From JBFWVD01 sp050246915 (GTDB taxonomy: Bacteria > Actinomycetota > Acidimicrobiia > Acidimicrobiales > Ilumatobacteraceae), in assembly GCA_050246915.1 (NCBI GenBank), contig JBFWVD010000058.1, positions 1-30,596 on the forward strand: a DNA stretch of 30,596 bases. The letters are read 5' to 3'. The translations under genes were made by a program, and so were the position numbers. Of the stretch, positions 1-8,603 are shown in pieces. The notes under the pieces were generated by a model that was given only the letters and a program-made list of their open reading frames with translations, ran no database searches and was not told the DNA's origin. Numbering within the stretch: position 1 is the stretch's first letter; every line of letters begins with the position of its first letter.

Positions 1-1191
1 CGACAAAAGACCTTGCATACGCCGCACGAGCGCCTCGCCATCGCCCACCACGGGAGCCCACGGCGTCGCCGCCACGGCCGGCGTGTCGGGTGATTCGGGT
101 GCGTTCACCATGGACCACGCGGGGAGGTCCTTGCCGTCGAGCAACGCATCGAACGGGAGGTGCAGCTTGGGGAACACCCGATCGCCGGCGCCCCACGTTC
201 CGGCCAGTGTGGTGGCCAGGTCCTCTTCCTCGGCGAGGATCTCAGCGGCCCGATCACGCATGCGCTTGGGCTCCACGAAGATCAGCTGCGCCCGATCGTC
301 GAGCACGTCGAGCAGGGTGCGCTCTGTCGGTGTGAGCCAGGGCAGCCAGCTCTCCATGCCGTCGAACGTGAGGCCGTTGGAGAGCTTGTCCCAGTGCTCG
401 CGTCCCCACGGCTCGCTCGTCATGAGGCTCTCTGCCCGGGCCCGCACTTCGTCGGTGGCGAGCAGTTCGCGAGCCGGGAACAGGACGGTCTCGTCGATGG
501 AATCGGTGGATCGCTGATCGGTGACGGAGAACTCGCTGAGTCGTTCGACCTCGTCGCCCCACAGATCGATGCGGACCGGTTGATCGGCGGTGGAGCCGAA
601 GACGTCGACGATGGAGCCGCGGATGGCGACCTCACCGCGGTGCTCGGCCAGGTCCTCGCGGCGATACCCCATGGCCACCAGCCGGGACACGAGATCGGTC
701 GGGTCGATCTGATCGCCGGGTCGGATGACGATCGGTTCGGTCTCCTCGACGTGTGGTCCGAGACGCTGGGCCAAGGCACGGGCCGCGGTGACCACGATCT
801 TGGGGGCGCGGTCTTTGTCCTGCAGCCGCCACAAGACCTGGAGCCGACGCCCCATGGTTTCGATGGCCGGGCTGACACGTTCGAACGGGAGGGTCTCCCA
901 TGCCGGGAACAGCTCGACGTCGCTCGGATCGACCAGCTGAGCGAGATCCTGGGCCAGGCGCTCGGCCACCGAACCGTTGGGGACGACCACCACGATGGGT
1001 CGTCGCTCGCTGAGATGCGCAAGCCCGGCCAGCACCACGGCGCGAGCCGCCTCGGGTACGGCGACCGCCACGGTGCGGCGCCCGAGGATCTTGGAGAACA
1101 CCGGCTCGTCGCGCAGGGCGGCAGCGAGCGCGGCGAGCGGCGGGGCGGTCGTCGACGTCGTGGAGTGTGCGGTGCGGTCGAGATCGGTCAT
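1..1191 (-). CDS. mfd: Transcription-repair coupling factor Mfd, N-terminal part (runs off left edge)
   Basis: Mfd removes RNA polymerase stalled at DNA lesions and recruits UvrA for nucleotide excision repair. About 397 codons are present and the frame is open to the left edge, so the RNAP-interaction and translocase domains lie outside. The translation shows the N-terminal UvrB-like module: FPAWETLPFERVSP at about residues 99-112, and the RREDLAEHRGEVAIRGSIVD stretch followed by VF, typical of UvrB/Mfd domains 1-2. The ATG at 1189-1191 is the only good start, because an in-frame TAG lies six codons upstream (1207-1209). The gene is divergent from the acyl-CoA ligase. I see no strong Shine-Dalgarno sequence. 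Family assignment is confident. Confidence 0.93.
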   Translation of the reverse strand, partial: MTDLDRTAHSTTSTTAPPLAALAAALRDEPVFSKILGRRTVAVAVPEAARAVVLAGLAHLSERRPIVVVVPNGSVAERLAQDLAQLVDPSDVELFPAWETLPFERVSPAIETMGRRLQVLWRLQDKDRAPKIVVTAARALAQRLGPHVEETEPIVIRPGDQIDPTDLVSRLVAMGYRREDLAEHRGEVAIRGSIVDVFGSTADQPVRIDLWGDEVERLSEFSVTDQRSTDSIDETVLFPARELLATDEVRARAESLMTSEPWGREHWDKLSNGLTFDGMESWLPWLTPTERTLLDVLDDRAQLIFVEPKRMRDRAAEILAEEEDLATTLAGTWGAGDRVFPKLHLPFDALLDGKDLPAWSMVNAPESPDTPAVAATPWAPVVGDGEALVRRMQGLLS

Positions 1192-1297
1192 AGCGGACTT
1201 GGGAGGCTACGGGACAACGCGGTCATCGACCTCGCCGAGAAACGGTGCCGAGCGCGTTTCGGTGCATCGGTCGACGAAGCGTTCATCTGCGCTCGTG

Positions 1298-1344
1298 TTC
1301 TGTGCACGAAAAGGTCCGGCTCCGGGACCTTCTCGTGCACAGAA
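1298..1344. repeat. Long inverted repeat (20-bp arms, 7-base loop)
   Basis: The arms are 1298-1317 and 1325-1344 and match at 19 of 20 positions. The loop is 1318-1324. Each arm contains the self-complementary core GTGCAC. No T-run follows on either strand, and the element sits between two divergently transcribed genes, so a simple terminator is unlikely. It could be an operator, a leader hairpin for mfd (its 3' end is about 107 bases upstream of the mfd start) or a dispersed palindromic element. Confidence 0.75.
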
Positions 1345-1432
1345 GCGACGAGGCCGATGCTGTCCTGCGATCCGGGGCTTGATCGAGGTACAACGTGCCC
1401 GACCCGATTCCGACCCGTTGAGCCCTCGAAAC

Positions 1433-1438
1433 TAGGGT
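1433..1438 (+). promoter_or_regulatory. Possible -10 box for the acyl-CoA ligase operon
   Basis: TAGGGT fits the actinobacterial TAGRRT -10 pattern and lies 54 bases before the GTG at 1493. No good -35 is visible (TTCCGA at 1408-1413 is weak). Confidence 0.25.
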
Positions 1439-1492
1439 CGCTGGCGCCGTCAACCGCTGGGGTTTGGCGCAGGTGATCTGGGGTGGGGCCGC

Positions 1493-2920
1493 GTGAAGCC
1501 TGGTCGAACATGGAATGAGGTCATCCTCACGACCTGGGAGGGGTCCGACGCTCCGGCCATCGTCACCGAGGACCGGATCTGGAACGGTGTCGAGCTGCTG
1601 GCGTGGGCTGGTGGTGCTGCGGCGTGGCTCGACGAGCTCGGGTTCGCCCCCGGCGCCATCGTGCCGGCCATCATCGACGAGTCGCCGTCCGCGATCGCTC
1701 TGGCCGTCGGCGCGGCTCTCTCGGGCCGCGCGCTCGCTCCGCTCAGCACCAAGATGCCGGTCGGCGATCTGGTCGGGGTTCTCGAACGGCTGGGCTCCAT
1801 CGCTGTCATCGCCGAACCGAAGACGCTGGCGCTCGCCAGCGACGCCGCGGCGAAGCTCGGCATCTCAGCGTGCAACACCATCGACATGCCCGACAACGGG
1901 CCGTTGCCACGCGTCGAGGTCACACCCGACACGGTCTGTGCGGTGATCCACACCTCGGGCACCACCGGCAACCCCAAGCCGGTGATGGTCACCCAGGGCC
2001 GCATCCTGCCGCGGGTCAAGTACTACCACGACGTCGTGCCGATGGGGCCCGGGGATCGCTGGTACACCGCGTCGCCGTTCTCGCACACCGCTGGATGCGG
2101 ACTCGACCTGTGCGTGCTGGCGATGGGCGCGGCGATCATCCCGCAGGACTGGTTCACGGTGGAGAGCTGGAGTCGGGCCGGTGGACTCGGCCTCACCACA
2201 GCCCTCCTCGTCGTCACCATGATCGACATGTTGCTCGCGCAAGACAAGTTGACAGACGCTCACCCCAAGCAGATCGTCTACGGCGCCATGCCGATCCATC
2301 CCGACACCCTCGCCGCGGCCATCGCCGCCTTGCCCGACACCCGTTTCGTGAACGTGTTCGGGCAGACCGAGGTGAGCCCCATCTCGGCCATGACGCACGA
2401 GGATCACCTCAAGGCCGTCAACGGCCGGCCCGAGTTGCTGCTGAGTGTCGGACGTGCGCAGCCGGGCATCGAGTTGCGCGTCGAGAACCCCGACAAGGAC
2501 GGCATCGGGGAGATCACGATCAAGGCACCTCACGCGTTCGTGAAGGACGATGACGGCTGGCGACGCACCGGCGACCTCGGTGTCATCGATGACGAGGGTT
2601 ACGTGTTCCTGCGTGGTCGCATGAACGACCGCATCATCCGTGGTGGCGAGAACATCTTCCCCACCGAGATCGAGAACGTGATCGTCAAGCACCCCAAGGT
2701 CAAGGAGGTGGCCATTGTCGGTCAGCCCGATCGCAAATGGGGCGAGGTCGTCAAGGCGGTCATCGTGGCCGAGGACCCGAGCGATCTGCCTGACACCGAC
2801 GAGATCACACAGCTGTGCCGCGAGCAGCTGCTTCGCTTCAAGGTGCCGACCGTGTATGAGTTCATCGGCGAGCTCCCGCGCAACCCCGCAGGCAAGGTCC
2901 TGCGACGAAAGCTGATCTGA
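1493..2920 (+). CDS. Class I acyl-CoA synthetase / AMP-dependent ligase (ANL family)
   Basis: Predicted to activate a carboxylic acid to its acyl-AMP and then acyl-CoA; the substrate cannot be read from sequence. The 475-residue protein has the ATP-binding loop HTSGTTGNPKPVM at about residues 152-164, FGQTE in the middle, the TGDLG and GRMNDRIIRGGENIFPTEIE segments of the hinge region, and PRNPAGKVLRR near the C-terminus carrying the catalytic lysine of the adenylation step. The GTG start at 1493 gives a compact N-terminus; no clear Shine-Dalgarno is seen. It overlaps the next gene by one base (TGATG), so the two are translationally coupled. With the following kinase-like and SDR genes it looks like a fatty-acid or steroid side-chain catabolic operon (inference). 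Confidence 0.9.
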   Translation: MKPGRTWNEVILTTWEGSDAPAIVTEDRIWNGVELLAWAGGAAAWLDELGFAPGAIVPAIIDESPSAIALAVGAALSGRALAPLSTKMPVGDLVGVLERLGSIAVIAEPKTLALASDAAAKLGISACNTIDMPDNGPLPRVEVTPDTVCAVIHTSGTTGNPKPVMVTQGRILPRVKYYHDVVPMGPGDRWYTASPFSHTAGCGLDLCVLAMGAAIIPQDWFTVESWSRAGGLGLTTALLVVTMIDMLLAQDKLTDAHPKQIVYGAMPIHPDTLAAAIAALPDTRFVNVFGQTEVSPISAMTHEDHLKAVNGRPELLLSVGRAQPGIELRVENPDKDGIGEITIKAPHAFVKDDDGWRRTGDLGVIDDEGYVFLRGRMNDRIIRGGENIFPTEIENVIVKHPKVKEVAIVGQPDRKWGEVVKAVIVAEDPSDLPDTDEITQLCREQLLRFKVPTVYEFIGELPRNPAGKVLRRKLI

Positions 2921-3972
2921 TGTCGAACGAAGTTGACGTGCCCAAGGGCATCGACGCACCGGCGGTGGAAGCCTGGCTCCTGGCCAACGTGGAGCGCCTG
3001 CGCGGCCCGTTGCGCTTCTCGCTCATCAGCGGTGGCCATTCGAACATCACCTACTTCGTCGATGATGCCGCTGGGTATCGCTGTGTGATGCGCCGGCCAC
3101 CACTGGCCAAGGGTGCGGCGCGAGCCAACGACGTCGGCCGCGAGTATCGGGTGATGAAGGCGATCCACGGCACCAAGGTGCCGGTGCCGGAACAGCTGGC
3201 CCACTGCACCGACGAGTCGGTGAACGGTGCGGAGTTCTATGTGATGGCGTGCCTGCCCGGCCACGTGGTGGCCAACCCGAGCGTCGTCGAGCGCGTGCTG
3301 ACGACCACCGCATCGCGCCAGCGGGCCTCGGAGCAGATCGTCGACGTCATGGCCGACATGCACACCCTCGATGTCGACGCCATCGGCCTCGGGGCGGCAG
3401 CGAAGCGTGAAGCCTTCCTCGATCGTCAGCTGACTCGGATGTCATCGGTGTGGGAATCGACCAAGACGCGCGAGTTGCCGCTCATGGACGCCGTCCAGAA
3501 GGAACTGTTCGACCGCAAGCCCGAGCAGCGCTACACCGGCATCGTCCACTCCGACTATCGGATGGGCAATGTGATGTTCGACGAGTCCGGCACGCTCACC
3601 GGTGTTCTGGACTGGGAGCTGTGGACCCTGGGTGATGTGCTCGCCGACGTCGCGTTCTTGCTCAACAACTGGTACGAGCCAGGCGAGACCGGTCCGAACG
3701 TGTGGATGGAGATCCCGCCGACCATGGCCGGGGGGTTCTGGACCCGAGAGCAGGCGCTCGATCGCTATCGCCATCAGACCGGCTTCGACCTGTCCGACAT
3801 CGACTACTACCGGGCCTTCTCGTACTGGAAGCACGCGGTCCTTGCCGAAGGGGTGAAGCGTCGATACGACACTGGAGCGATGGCCTCGTCCAACGTCGAC
3901 TTCGCCCACCTGAACCAGCGCGTCATCGATGCGGCGACATTTGCCGCCGAGCGGCTCGGGCTCGCCGTCTGA
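2920..3972 (+). CDS. APH-like phosphotransferase family protein (ACAD10/FadE36 type)
   Basis: 350 residues with the aminoglycoside-phosphotransferase / choline-kinase fold. A nucleotide-binding N-lobe (SGGHSNITYFV, residues about 39-49) is followed by the catalytic loop HSDYRMGNVMF at about 210-220 and the metal-binding LDWE at about 230. The loop has Ser where many relatives have Gly after the His. Relatives next to acyl-CoA ligases and dehydrogenases in actinobacteria are linked to acyl-CoA metabolism (the ACAD10 kinase domain in animals), not antibiotic resistance. The operon context here agrees. The substrate is unknown. The start overlaps the ligase stop by one base. Confidence 0.87.
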   Translation: MSNEVDVPKGIDAPAVEAWLLANVERLRGPLRFSLISGGHSNITYFVDDAAGYRCVMRRPPLAKGAARANDVGREYRVMKAIHGTKVPVPEQLAHCTDESVNGAEFYVMACLPGHVVANPSVVERVLTTTASRQRASEQIVDVMADMHTLDVDAIGLGAAAKREAFLDRQLTRMSSVWESTKTRELPLMDAVQKELFDRKPEQRYTGIVHSDYRMGNVMFDESGTLTGVLDWELWTLGDVLADVAFLLNNWYEPGETGPNVWMEIPPTMAGGFWTREQALDRYRHQTGFDLSDIDYYRAFSYWKHAVLAEGVKRRYDTGAMASSNVDFAHLNQRVIDAATFAAERLGLAV

Positions 3973-4005
3973 TCCGGACATCGACCACCAATCATCATCG
4001 CAATC

Positions 4006-4011
4006 AAGGAG
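4006..4011 (+). promoter_or_regulatory. Ribosome binding site setting the SDR start
   Basis: AAGGAG lies ten bases before the GTG at 4022. It supports that start over the longer open frame reaching back into the upstream gene. Confidence 0.7.
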
Positions 4012-4021
4012 AATTGACATC

Positions 4022-4918
4022 GTGGGAAAGCTCGACGGAAGAGTTGTCATCGTCACCGGCGCCGGCCGTGGTCTCGGCCGTGCCCATGCGCTGGAGTTGG
4101 CCAAGCAGGGCGCCATCGTCGTGGTGAACGACCTCGGCGTCGGCGTGAAGGGTGAGAAGAGCGACGAGCCCTCACCGGCCGAGTCGGTGGTCGCCGAGAT
4201 CGAGGCCATGGGCGGCGTCGCCGTCACCGACTCGAGTTCGGTGTCGGACTTCGCAGCGATGGAAGCACTGGTGGCGAGCACCGTGGAGCGCTTCGGTGAT
4301 CTCCACGCTGTGGTGAACAACGCTGGGTTCTTGCGTGATCGCGTCATCACCTCGATGACCGAGGACGATTTCGACGCCGTCATCAACGTGCACCTCAAGG
4401 GCACGTTCTGCCTGACGCGTCATGCGTGCGTGTATTGGAAGGACCAGCACAAGGCGGGCAAGCCGGTGAGCGGCCGCGTGGTCACCACGACCTCGGGCGC
4501 CGGTCTCCTCGGCAACATGGGTCAGACCAACTACGCCTCGGCCAAGGCCGGCATCGCCATGCTCACGCAAGTCGTGTCGATGGAGATGCAGCGCTACGGG
4601 GTGAGCGTCAACTGCGTGTCGCCCGTGGCCGCCACCCGCATGCTGGCCACCGTTGGTCGTGAGGCATCGGCCGACGGCGGGTGGGACGCACTCGACCCCG
4701 CCAACGCATCGCCGGTGGTGGCGTGGCTGTGCAGCGAGGAATCGGGCTGGCTGTCGGGCAACGTGCTGCGCATCGACGGCAACACGGTGAAGCGGATGAT
4801 CGGCTGGAAGATCGGTGATGGCTTCACCTCGGCATCGAAGGAAGCGCTCACCGTCGATGAACTGGGCCTCGGCCTGCGCAAGCTCTACGGCGTGGCCCAC
4901 ACCGGCTTGATGGGCTGA
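4022..4918 (+). CDS. SDR family NAD(P)-dependent dehydrogenase (3-hydroxyacyl-CoA / 17-beta-HSD4 type)
   Basis: 298 residues beginning with a classical Rossmann fold. The cofactor motif TGAGRGLG is near residues 12-19, followed by the NNAG motif. The catalytic Tyr and Lys sit in YASAK (Tyr171, Lys175), with the Ser in TTSGAG upstream. The GNMGQTNYASAKAG stretch resembles the dehydrogenase part of peroxisomal multifunctional enzyme type 2, which oxidises 3-hydroxyacyl-CoA. The exact substrate is inference. It follows the APH-like gene after 49 bases with its own good ribosome binding site and probably belongs to the same catabolic unit. Confidence 0.88.
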   Translation: MGKLDGRVVIVTGAGRGLGRAHALELAKQGAIVVVNDLGVGVKGEKSDEPSPAESVVAEIEAMGGVAVTDSSSVSDFAAMEALVASTVERFGDLHAVVNNAGFLRDRVITSMTEDDFDAVINVHLKGTFCLTRHACVYWKDQHKAGKPVSGRVVTTTSGAGLLGNMGQTNYASAKAGIAMLTQVVSMEMQRYGVSVNCVSPVAATRMLATVGREASADGGWDALDPANASPVVAWLCSEESGWLSGNVLRIDGNTVKRMIGWKIGDGFTSASKEALTVDELGLGLRKLYGVAHTGLMG

Positions 4919-4951
4919 TCCGGCCCATATCGACGTGCAGAACGTGGCCGC

Positions 4952-5341
4952 GTGAGCTTCACCGTCGTACCGAGCGCCTTCGAGGCGTCTGAGCCGTCCG
5001 ACGGTGAAGCCGCGGCGCGTGTCGCCATAGCGGCGGAAGGCTTCACCCATCTCGTCGTGGGCGACGTCGGTCCCGGAAGCCTCGAGATCCATTTCCACGA
5101 CTTCCCCAACGCCGCGGCGATCTTGGCCGGGGAACTGGTCCTCACCGACATCGAGACCGGGATCGTCCATGTGTGTGGCCCCGGCACGGTGATCATCGAT
5201 TCCGGTCGGAGCCTGCATCGCGAAAGCCACGGTGACTATCGGGTGGCGGTGGGCTACCACGTCCACCCGCGTCAACTGGAGTTGCCAATCGTTCGCTACC
5301 CGGACGGCGCACCAGATGCGGGTGAGCGTCAGATGGCGTAG
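4952..5341 (+). CDS. Small cupin-like protein of unknown function
   Basis: 129 residues from a GTG. The alternation of short strands, Gly-rich turns and conserved-looking His and Glu (EIHFHDFP at about residues 48-55, AGELVLTD, CGPGTVIIDSGRSLHRE) suggests a single cupin or similar beta-barrel; this is fold-level pattern reading only. No signal peptide or membrane segment. The gene starts 33 bases after the SDR stop on the same strand and may be the last gene of that operon. Its 3' end overlaps the convergent membrane-protein gene by 13 bases. No clear Shine-Dalgarno, so the start is uncertain. Confidence 0.6.
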   Translation: MSFTVVPSAFEASEPSDGEAAARVAIAAEGFTHLVVGDVGPGSLEIHFHDFPNAAAILAGELVLTDIETGIVHVCGPGTVIIDSGRSLHRESHGDYRVAVGYHVHPRQLELPIVRYPDGAPDAGERQMA

Positions 5342-7125
5342 AAGCCATCGATGACGATGGCGACACCGGTGGCGATGGTGGCGAACACCAGCAACCGCTG
5401 CAGCCACGTGGCCAGGGCGTCGCTCGCCGGTGGAAGCGGTCCGCTCGGGCCCAGAAGCGCCACGATCGCGGCGAGGGCGACAGCGGCCAACGCCGTGGCG
5501 AACACGATCCATCCCTTGCCGCCCGCACCTGCGGCGATGGCCACGATGACCACCTCCGGTCGCAGCACCCACGGGATGAGCACCGGCATCAACGCGGCAG
5601 CCTTGCCGGGCAGCACCGCGCCGGTAGCCCAGCGATCGCCGTCGAACCGTTCGAACACCGAGACCAGGCCAGCGATCGCCAGCGCGAGGCCGGCGGCGAT
5701 GACGGCATTGCCTCGTGAGACGTCGAGCGCCCGGATCACTGGACCCCCGACTGCCGCGACCGCTCCGAACACCACAGCGCCGAGTGCCCCACCCGCACCG
5801 ACCGCACCGACCGGCACAGCGTTGACACGGGAGCGTCGCATGATGCGCATCGGGTTCAGCGCGGCGACGACCGCGATCGCGAGCAGCCATGTGGAGCTGG
5901 GCACCGCGGAGCGCCGGGGGAGCTGATCGACGTCCGCCGACGTGCGGTTGGCCAGGATCAGCGCCGACAACGTGTGCTGCTGATCGTCCATCTGGGTGAT
6001 GCCGAACTGCAACCAGGCGCCACGAGCCACCGACGGATCGGGATACGCGGCGGCCTCGGTCGCACTCACCTGTCGATCGACGAGCACCCCGGCCAGGCAC
6101 TGCAGCCGCTCATCGATGGCGCGCGCTGTGCTGGCCAGTGCCGGCTCGGCGACGGCGACCTGCTCCCATGCGCCCAGCAACTCACCGAGTGTGCCCACGC
6201 CGGAGCCGAGCGATGTGCGACCGCGGAGCCATCGGTCGATGCCGCCGTTGGTCTTGTGCGACTCGAAGCGCACTTGCACCGATCCGATGCCCATCTGTCG
6301 GCGGCCGAAGCTGAGTTCGTCGGATGTGAGCGCACCGTTCGGCCATTGGCTGACCGTGGCCATTGCGTAAGCGGCCCAGTGGTCGCTGGCGTCGGGCACG
6401 AAACCTTCGGCATCGGCGCGCTCGGTGGCGAGGTAGCGGGCGATGTGACGCACGGGTTCCCCCCACCCTTCGCCGGGGTAGAGCAGTTCCATGCGGGCCA
6501 ACGCGAACATGACCTGCCCAGTGGCGAATGGCGAGGTGACGGTGGGATCGGAAACTCCCGTGGCCCGGTCGGTGACCTCGAGGACCGACCCGCGTTCGGT
6601 GGTGCGGCCGACGAGGAACCGCGCCAGCGAGCGCAACTCGACGGGGTCGGGCGCGACGCTCGCGTCAGCGACGCCGGAGCGAACGTTCACGGCCCGCTCG
6701 GTGAGGGCCACCAACGTGAGCGCGGTGCCGCCGGTGGTGACGACCCCGTTGTCGTCAACAGCTGTTGTATCGCCGATGGCCACGAAGCGTTGCCGGAGGG
6801 ACGCCTCGCCACGTTCTGCGACGTCCTGTGCCCCAGCGATCTCGACGCCGGCGGCCTGCTCCAGAGAGAACAACACGCCGGCGTGGCGAACCCAGTTGTA
6901 GCCACCGAGATCTCTTCCGGTGCTGACGTCGGTTCGATAGCGCCAGGTGCCGTCGGGCGATTGGTTGCGAGCGAACCAGTCGACGGCCTCGGTGGCCGAT
7001 TCGGTGAGCACGGCGGGAGTGGCCGTGCCACATCGCTCGGGGAGTGCGATCACTGTCCGGGTCACGCCCAGCGACAGGACCAAGGTCCCGGCCCACAGCA
7101 TCGCTCGGCGTCTGACAGGCCCCAT
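5329..7125 (-). CDS. Membrane protein with prenyltransferase/terpene-cyclase-like alpha-toroid domain
   Basis: 598 residues from the ATG at 7123-7125. A hydrophobic N-terminal segment (about residues 8-28) looks like a signal anchor. The next 350 or so residues contain repeats such as DWFARNQSPDGTWRYR and GGYNWVRHAGVLFSL, resembling the helix-pair repeats of prenyltransferase / squalene-cyclase-like alpha-toroids. The C-terminal 200 residues hold about six or seven membrane helices. I see no DDXD or DXDD catalytic motif, so enzymatic activity is not supported. The frame is open further upstream, but that extension would overlap the divergent gene. Only 24 bases separate the two divergent starts. 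Together with the HTTM neighbours this looks like a cell-envelope system of unknown role. Confidence 0.75.
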   Translation of the reverse strand: MGPVRRRAMLWAGTLVLSLGVTRTVIALPERCGTATPAVLTESATEAVDWFARNQSPDGTWRYRTDVSTGRDLGGYNWVRHAGVLFSLEQAAGVEIAGAQDVAERGEASLRQRFVAIGDTTAVDDNGVVTTGGTALTLVALTERAVNVRSGVADASVAPDPVELRSLARFLVGRTTERGSVLEVTDRATGVSDPTVTSPFATGQVMFALARMELLYPGEGWGEPVRHIARYLATERADAEGFVPDASDHWAAYAMATVSQWPNGALTSDELSFGRRQMGIGSVQVRFESHKTNGGIDRWLRGRTSLGSGVGTLGELLGAWEQVAVAEPALASTARAIDERLQCLAGVLVDRQVSATEAAAYPDPSVARGAWLQFGITQMDDQQHTLSALILANRTSADVDQLPRRSAVPSSTWLLAIAVVAALNPMRIMRRSRVNAVPVGAVGAGGALGAVVFGAVAAVGGPVIRALDVSRGNAVIAAGLALAIAGLVSVFERFDGDRWATGAVLPGKAAALMPVLIPWVLRPEVVIVAIAAGAGGKGWIVFATALAAVALAAIVALLGPSGPLPPASDALATWLQRLLVFATIATGVAIVIDGFYAI

Positions 7126-7149
7126 CGGCCATACGTTACGGTCCGCACC

Positions 7150-7665
7150 GTGCGTACCGGGGAGTCGACGAGATCCGCGCCTGGCCGGCCGGCAGATCAC
7201 ACCCGAGTGCGTCGCTACGCCTGGGGCAGCCTCATCTCCATCGTCGTGGTGCTCGGTGTGATCCCGTATGCGCTCGAGCGTGACAGCTTCCCGCACTCGA
7301 ACTTCCCGATGTTCTCGTCGCGTCGCACGACGATCGAGTCGGTCGATACTGCGGTAGCGGTGTCCGAGGATGGCGCGCGTCAACAACGGTTGACGCCAAC
7401 GCTGATCTCCGGTTCGGATGAGCCGGTCACCGCGGCAGTCACCGTGTCGCGAGCCATCGATCGCGACGGTGTCGACGCGCTGTGTCGCGACATCGCCGCC
7501 CGGGTCGTCCGCGCCGAGCCGTCATGGCTGGCCGACGCGGTCGGTGGTCGACTGGTCGAGATCGAAGTGGTCACCGAGACGCACGACGCGTTGCGCTACT
7601 TCGCTGGCGACCGGACACCGTTGCGCCGTGACGTGCACGGTTCGTGCCCGATCGAGGTCCGATGA
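7150..7665 (+). CDS. Single-pass membrane protein paired with HTTM protein, function unknown
   Basis: 171 residues from the GTG at 7150; a later GTG at 7207 is possible and would leave more promoter space. One membrane helix (YAWGSLISIVVVLGVIPYAL) is followed by SNFPMFSSR and an extracytoplasmic domain of about 110 residues rich in beta-type sequence. From memory, a helix followed by a FPM(F/Y)S motif next to an HTTM gene recurs in actinobacteria; I could not check this. The stop overlaps the start of the HTTM gene (ATGA), indicating translational coupling. I do not recognise a named family. Confidence 0.7.
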   Translation: MRTGESTRSAPGRPADHTRVRRYAWGSLISIVVVLGVIPYALERDSFPHSNFPMFSSRRTTIESVDTAVAVSEDGARQQRLTPTLISGSDEPVTAAVTVSRAIDRDGVDALCRDIAARVVRAEPSWLADAVGGRLVEIEVVTETHDALRYFAGDRTPLRRDVHGSCPIEVR

Positions 7666-8594
7666 GCATCACCGTGCGCGCTGACGCCTGGTTGCTCGAG
7701 CCGGCACCGGCGCGTCGACTGGCGGCGCTCCGGATCCTCGTCGGTGGGTATGCGTTGGTCTTCCTGCTCAGCCGACTCCCCGGACTGCTGCAAGTGACAC
7801 GCCTGCCCGATCGGCAGTTCGAACCGGTCGGTCCGCTGTGGTGGATGGATTCGCCACTGAGCAGTCGCGTTGCTCAGCTCGCGTTGTTCGCTGTCATCGC
7901 GTTGGCCGTTGCGTTCGTGGCGGGCTGGCGCCATCGCGTCACGGGCCCGGCATTCGCGCTGGGGTTCTTGATGGTGACCACCTATCGCGTGTCGTTCGGC
8001 CACATCCTCCACACCGATCATCTCCCCGCCGCCCATGTGCTGGTGCTGGGGTTCGCTCCTTCGGCGGCGGCATGGTCGCTCGATGCGCGGCGCGCCCGGA
8101 GCCGATCGATCGAGCCCCCCGACGATGCTCGCTTCGGATGGCCGATACGGCTCATGGCCGTCATCACCGCCATCGGCTACGTGCTCGCCGGGTTGGCCAA
8201 GCTGCGCTACGGCGGCAACGACTGGCTGACCGGCGACGTGCTGCGCAATCACATCGCCTACGACAATTTGCGCAAGGCGTTGATCGGCACGTTCTGGTCC
8301 CATCCCGGTGGTTGGATCGTTCAGTACGCCTGGTTGTTCCCACCGCTGGCCATCGCCACCACCATCATCGAGTTGGGTGCCGTTGCCGTGGCCACACGTG
8401 GTCGGCTCCGCACCATCGAGGTGGGCCTGCTGTGGCTCTTCCATGTGGGAACCGCGGTGTTCATGGCCATCGGCTTTCCCTATCCGCTCAGCGGCATCGC
8501 CTTCGCTTGCTGCTTCCGTGCCGAGCGGATCATCGAATGGGTGCTCGTCAAGTTGCCGACCGGCTCCCGTCCGGCATCAGTCAATACAACTTGA
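7662..8594 (+). CDS. HTTM domain (vitamin K-dependent gamma-carboxylase-like) membrane protein
   Basis: 310 residues with about six to eight hydrophobic helices. The N-terminal PAPARRLAALRILVGGYAL and the later AGLAKLRYGGNDWLTGD (about residues 175-195) match the pattern of the HTTM family, related to the membrane part of vitamin K-dependent gamma-carboxylase. The carboxylase's lumenal domain is absent, so carboxylation is not supported. The ATG at 7662 overlaps the upstream stop by four bases; a GTG 18 bases earlier is in frame but less likely. It converges with pth across a 54-base gap. Confidence 0.8.
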   Translation: MSITVRADAWLLEPAPARRLAALRILVGGYALVFLLSRLPGLLQVTRLPDRQFEPVGPLWWMDSPLSSRVAQLALFAVIALAVAFVAGWRHRVTGPAFALGFLMVTTYRVSFGHILHTDHLPAAHVLVLGFAPSAAAWSLDARRARSRSIEPPDDARFGWPIRLMAVITAIGYVLAGLAKLRYGGNDWLTGDVLRNHIAYDNLRKALIGTFWSHPGGWIVQYAWLFPPLAIATTIIELGAVAVATRGRLRTIEVGLLWLFHVGTAVFMAIGFPYPLSGIAFACCFRAERIIEWVLVKLPTGSRPASVNTT

Positions 8595-8603
8595 CGCGCC
8601 GAT

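Larger units (their letters stand above)
1192..1492. other. Divergent intergenic region between mfd and the acyl-CoA ligase
   Basis: This 301-base gap contains no credible gene. It holds the long inverted repeat at 1298-1344 and a TAGGGT box at 1433-1438. The remaining sequence shows nothing I can name. Confidence 0.6.

Noticed and set aside
160..1476. 438-codon plus-strand open frame opposite mfd
   Set aside because: The minus strand encodes an unmistakable Mfd N-terminus; the long opposite frame is a high-GC shadow.
4172..6100. 642-codon minus-strand open frame
   Set aside because: It lies antisense to the SDR and cupin-like genes, is Arg/Gly-rich and matches no family.
5974..7149. Long upstream extension of the FPMFS protein
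   Set aside because: It overlaps the toroid membrane gene on the other strand; only the part from about 7150 looks like a membrane protein.
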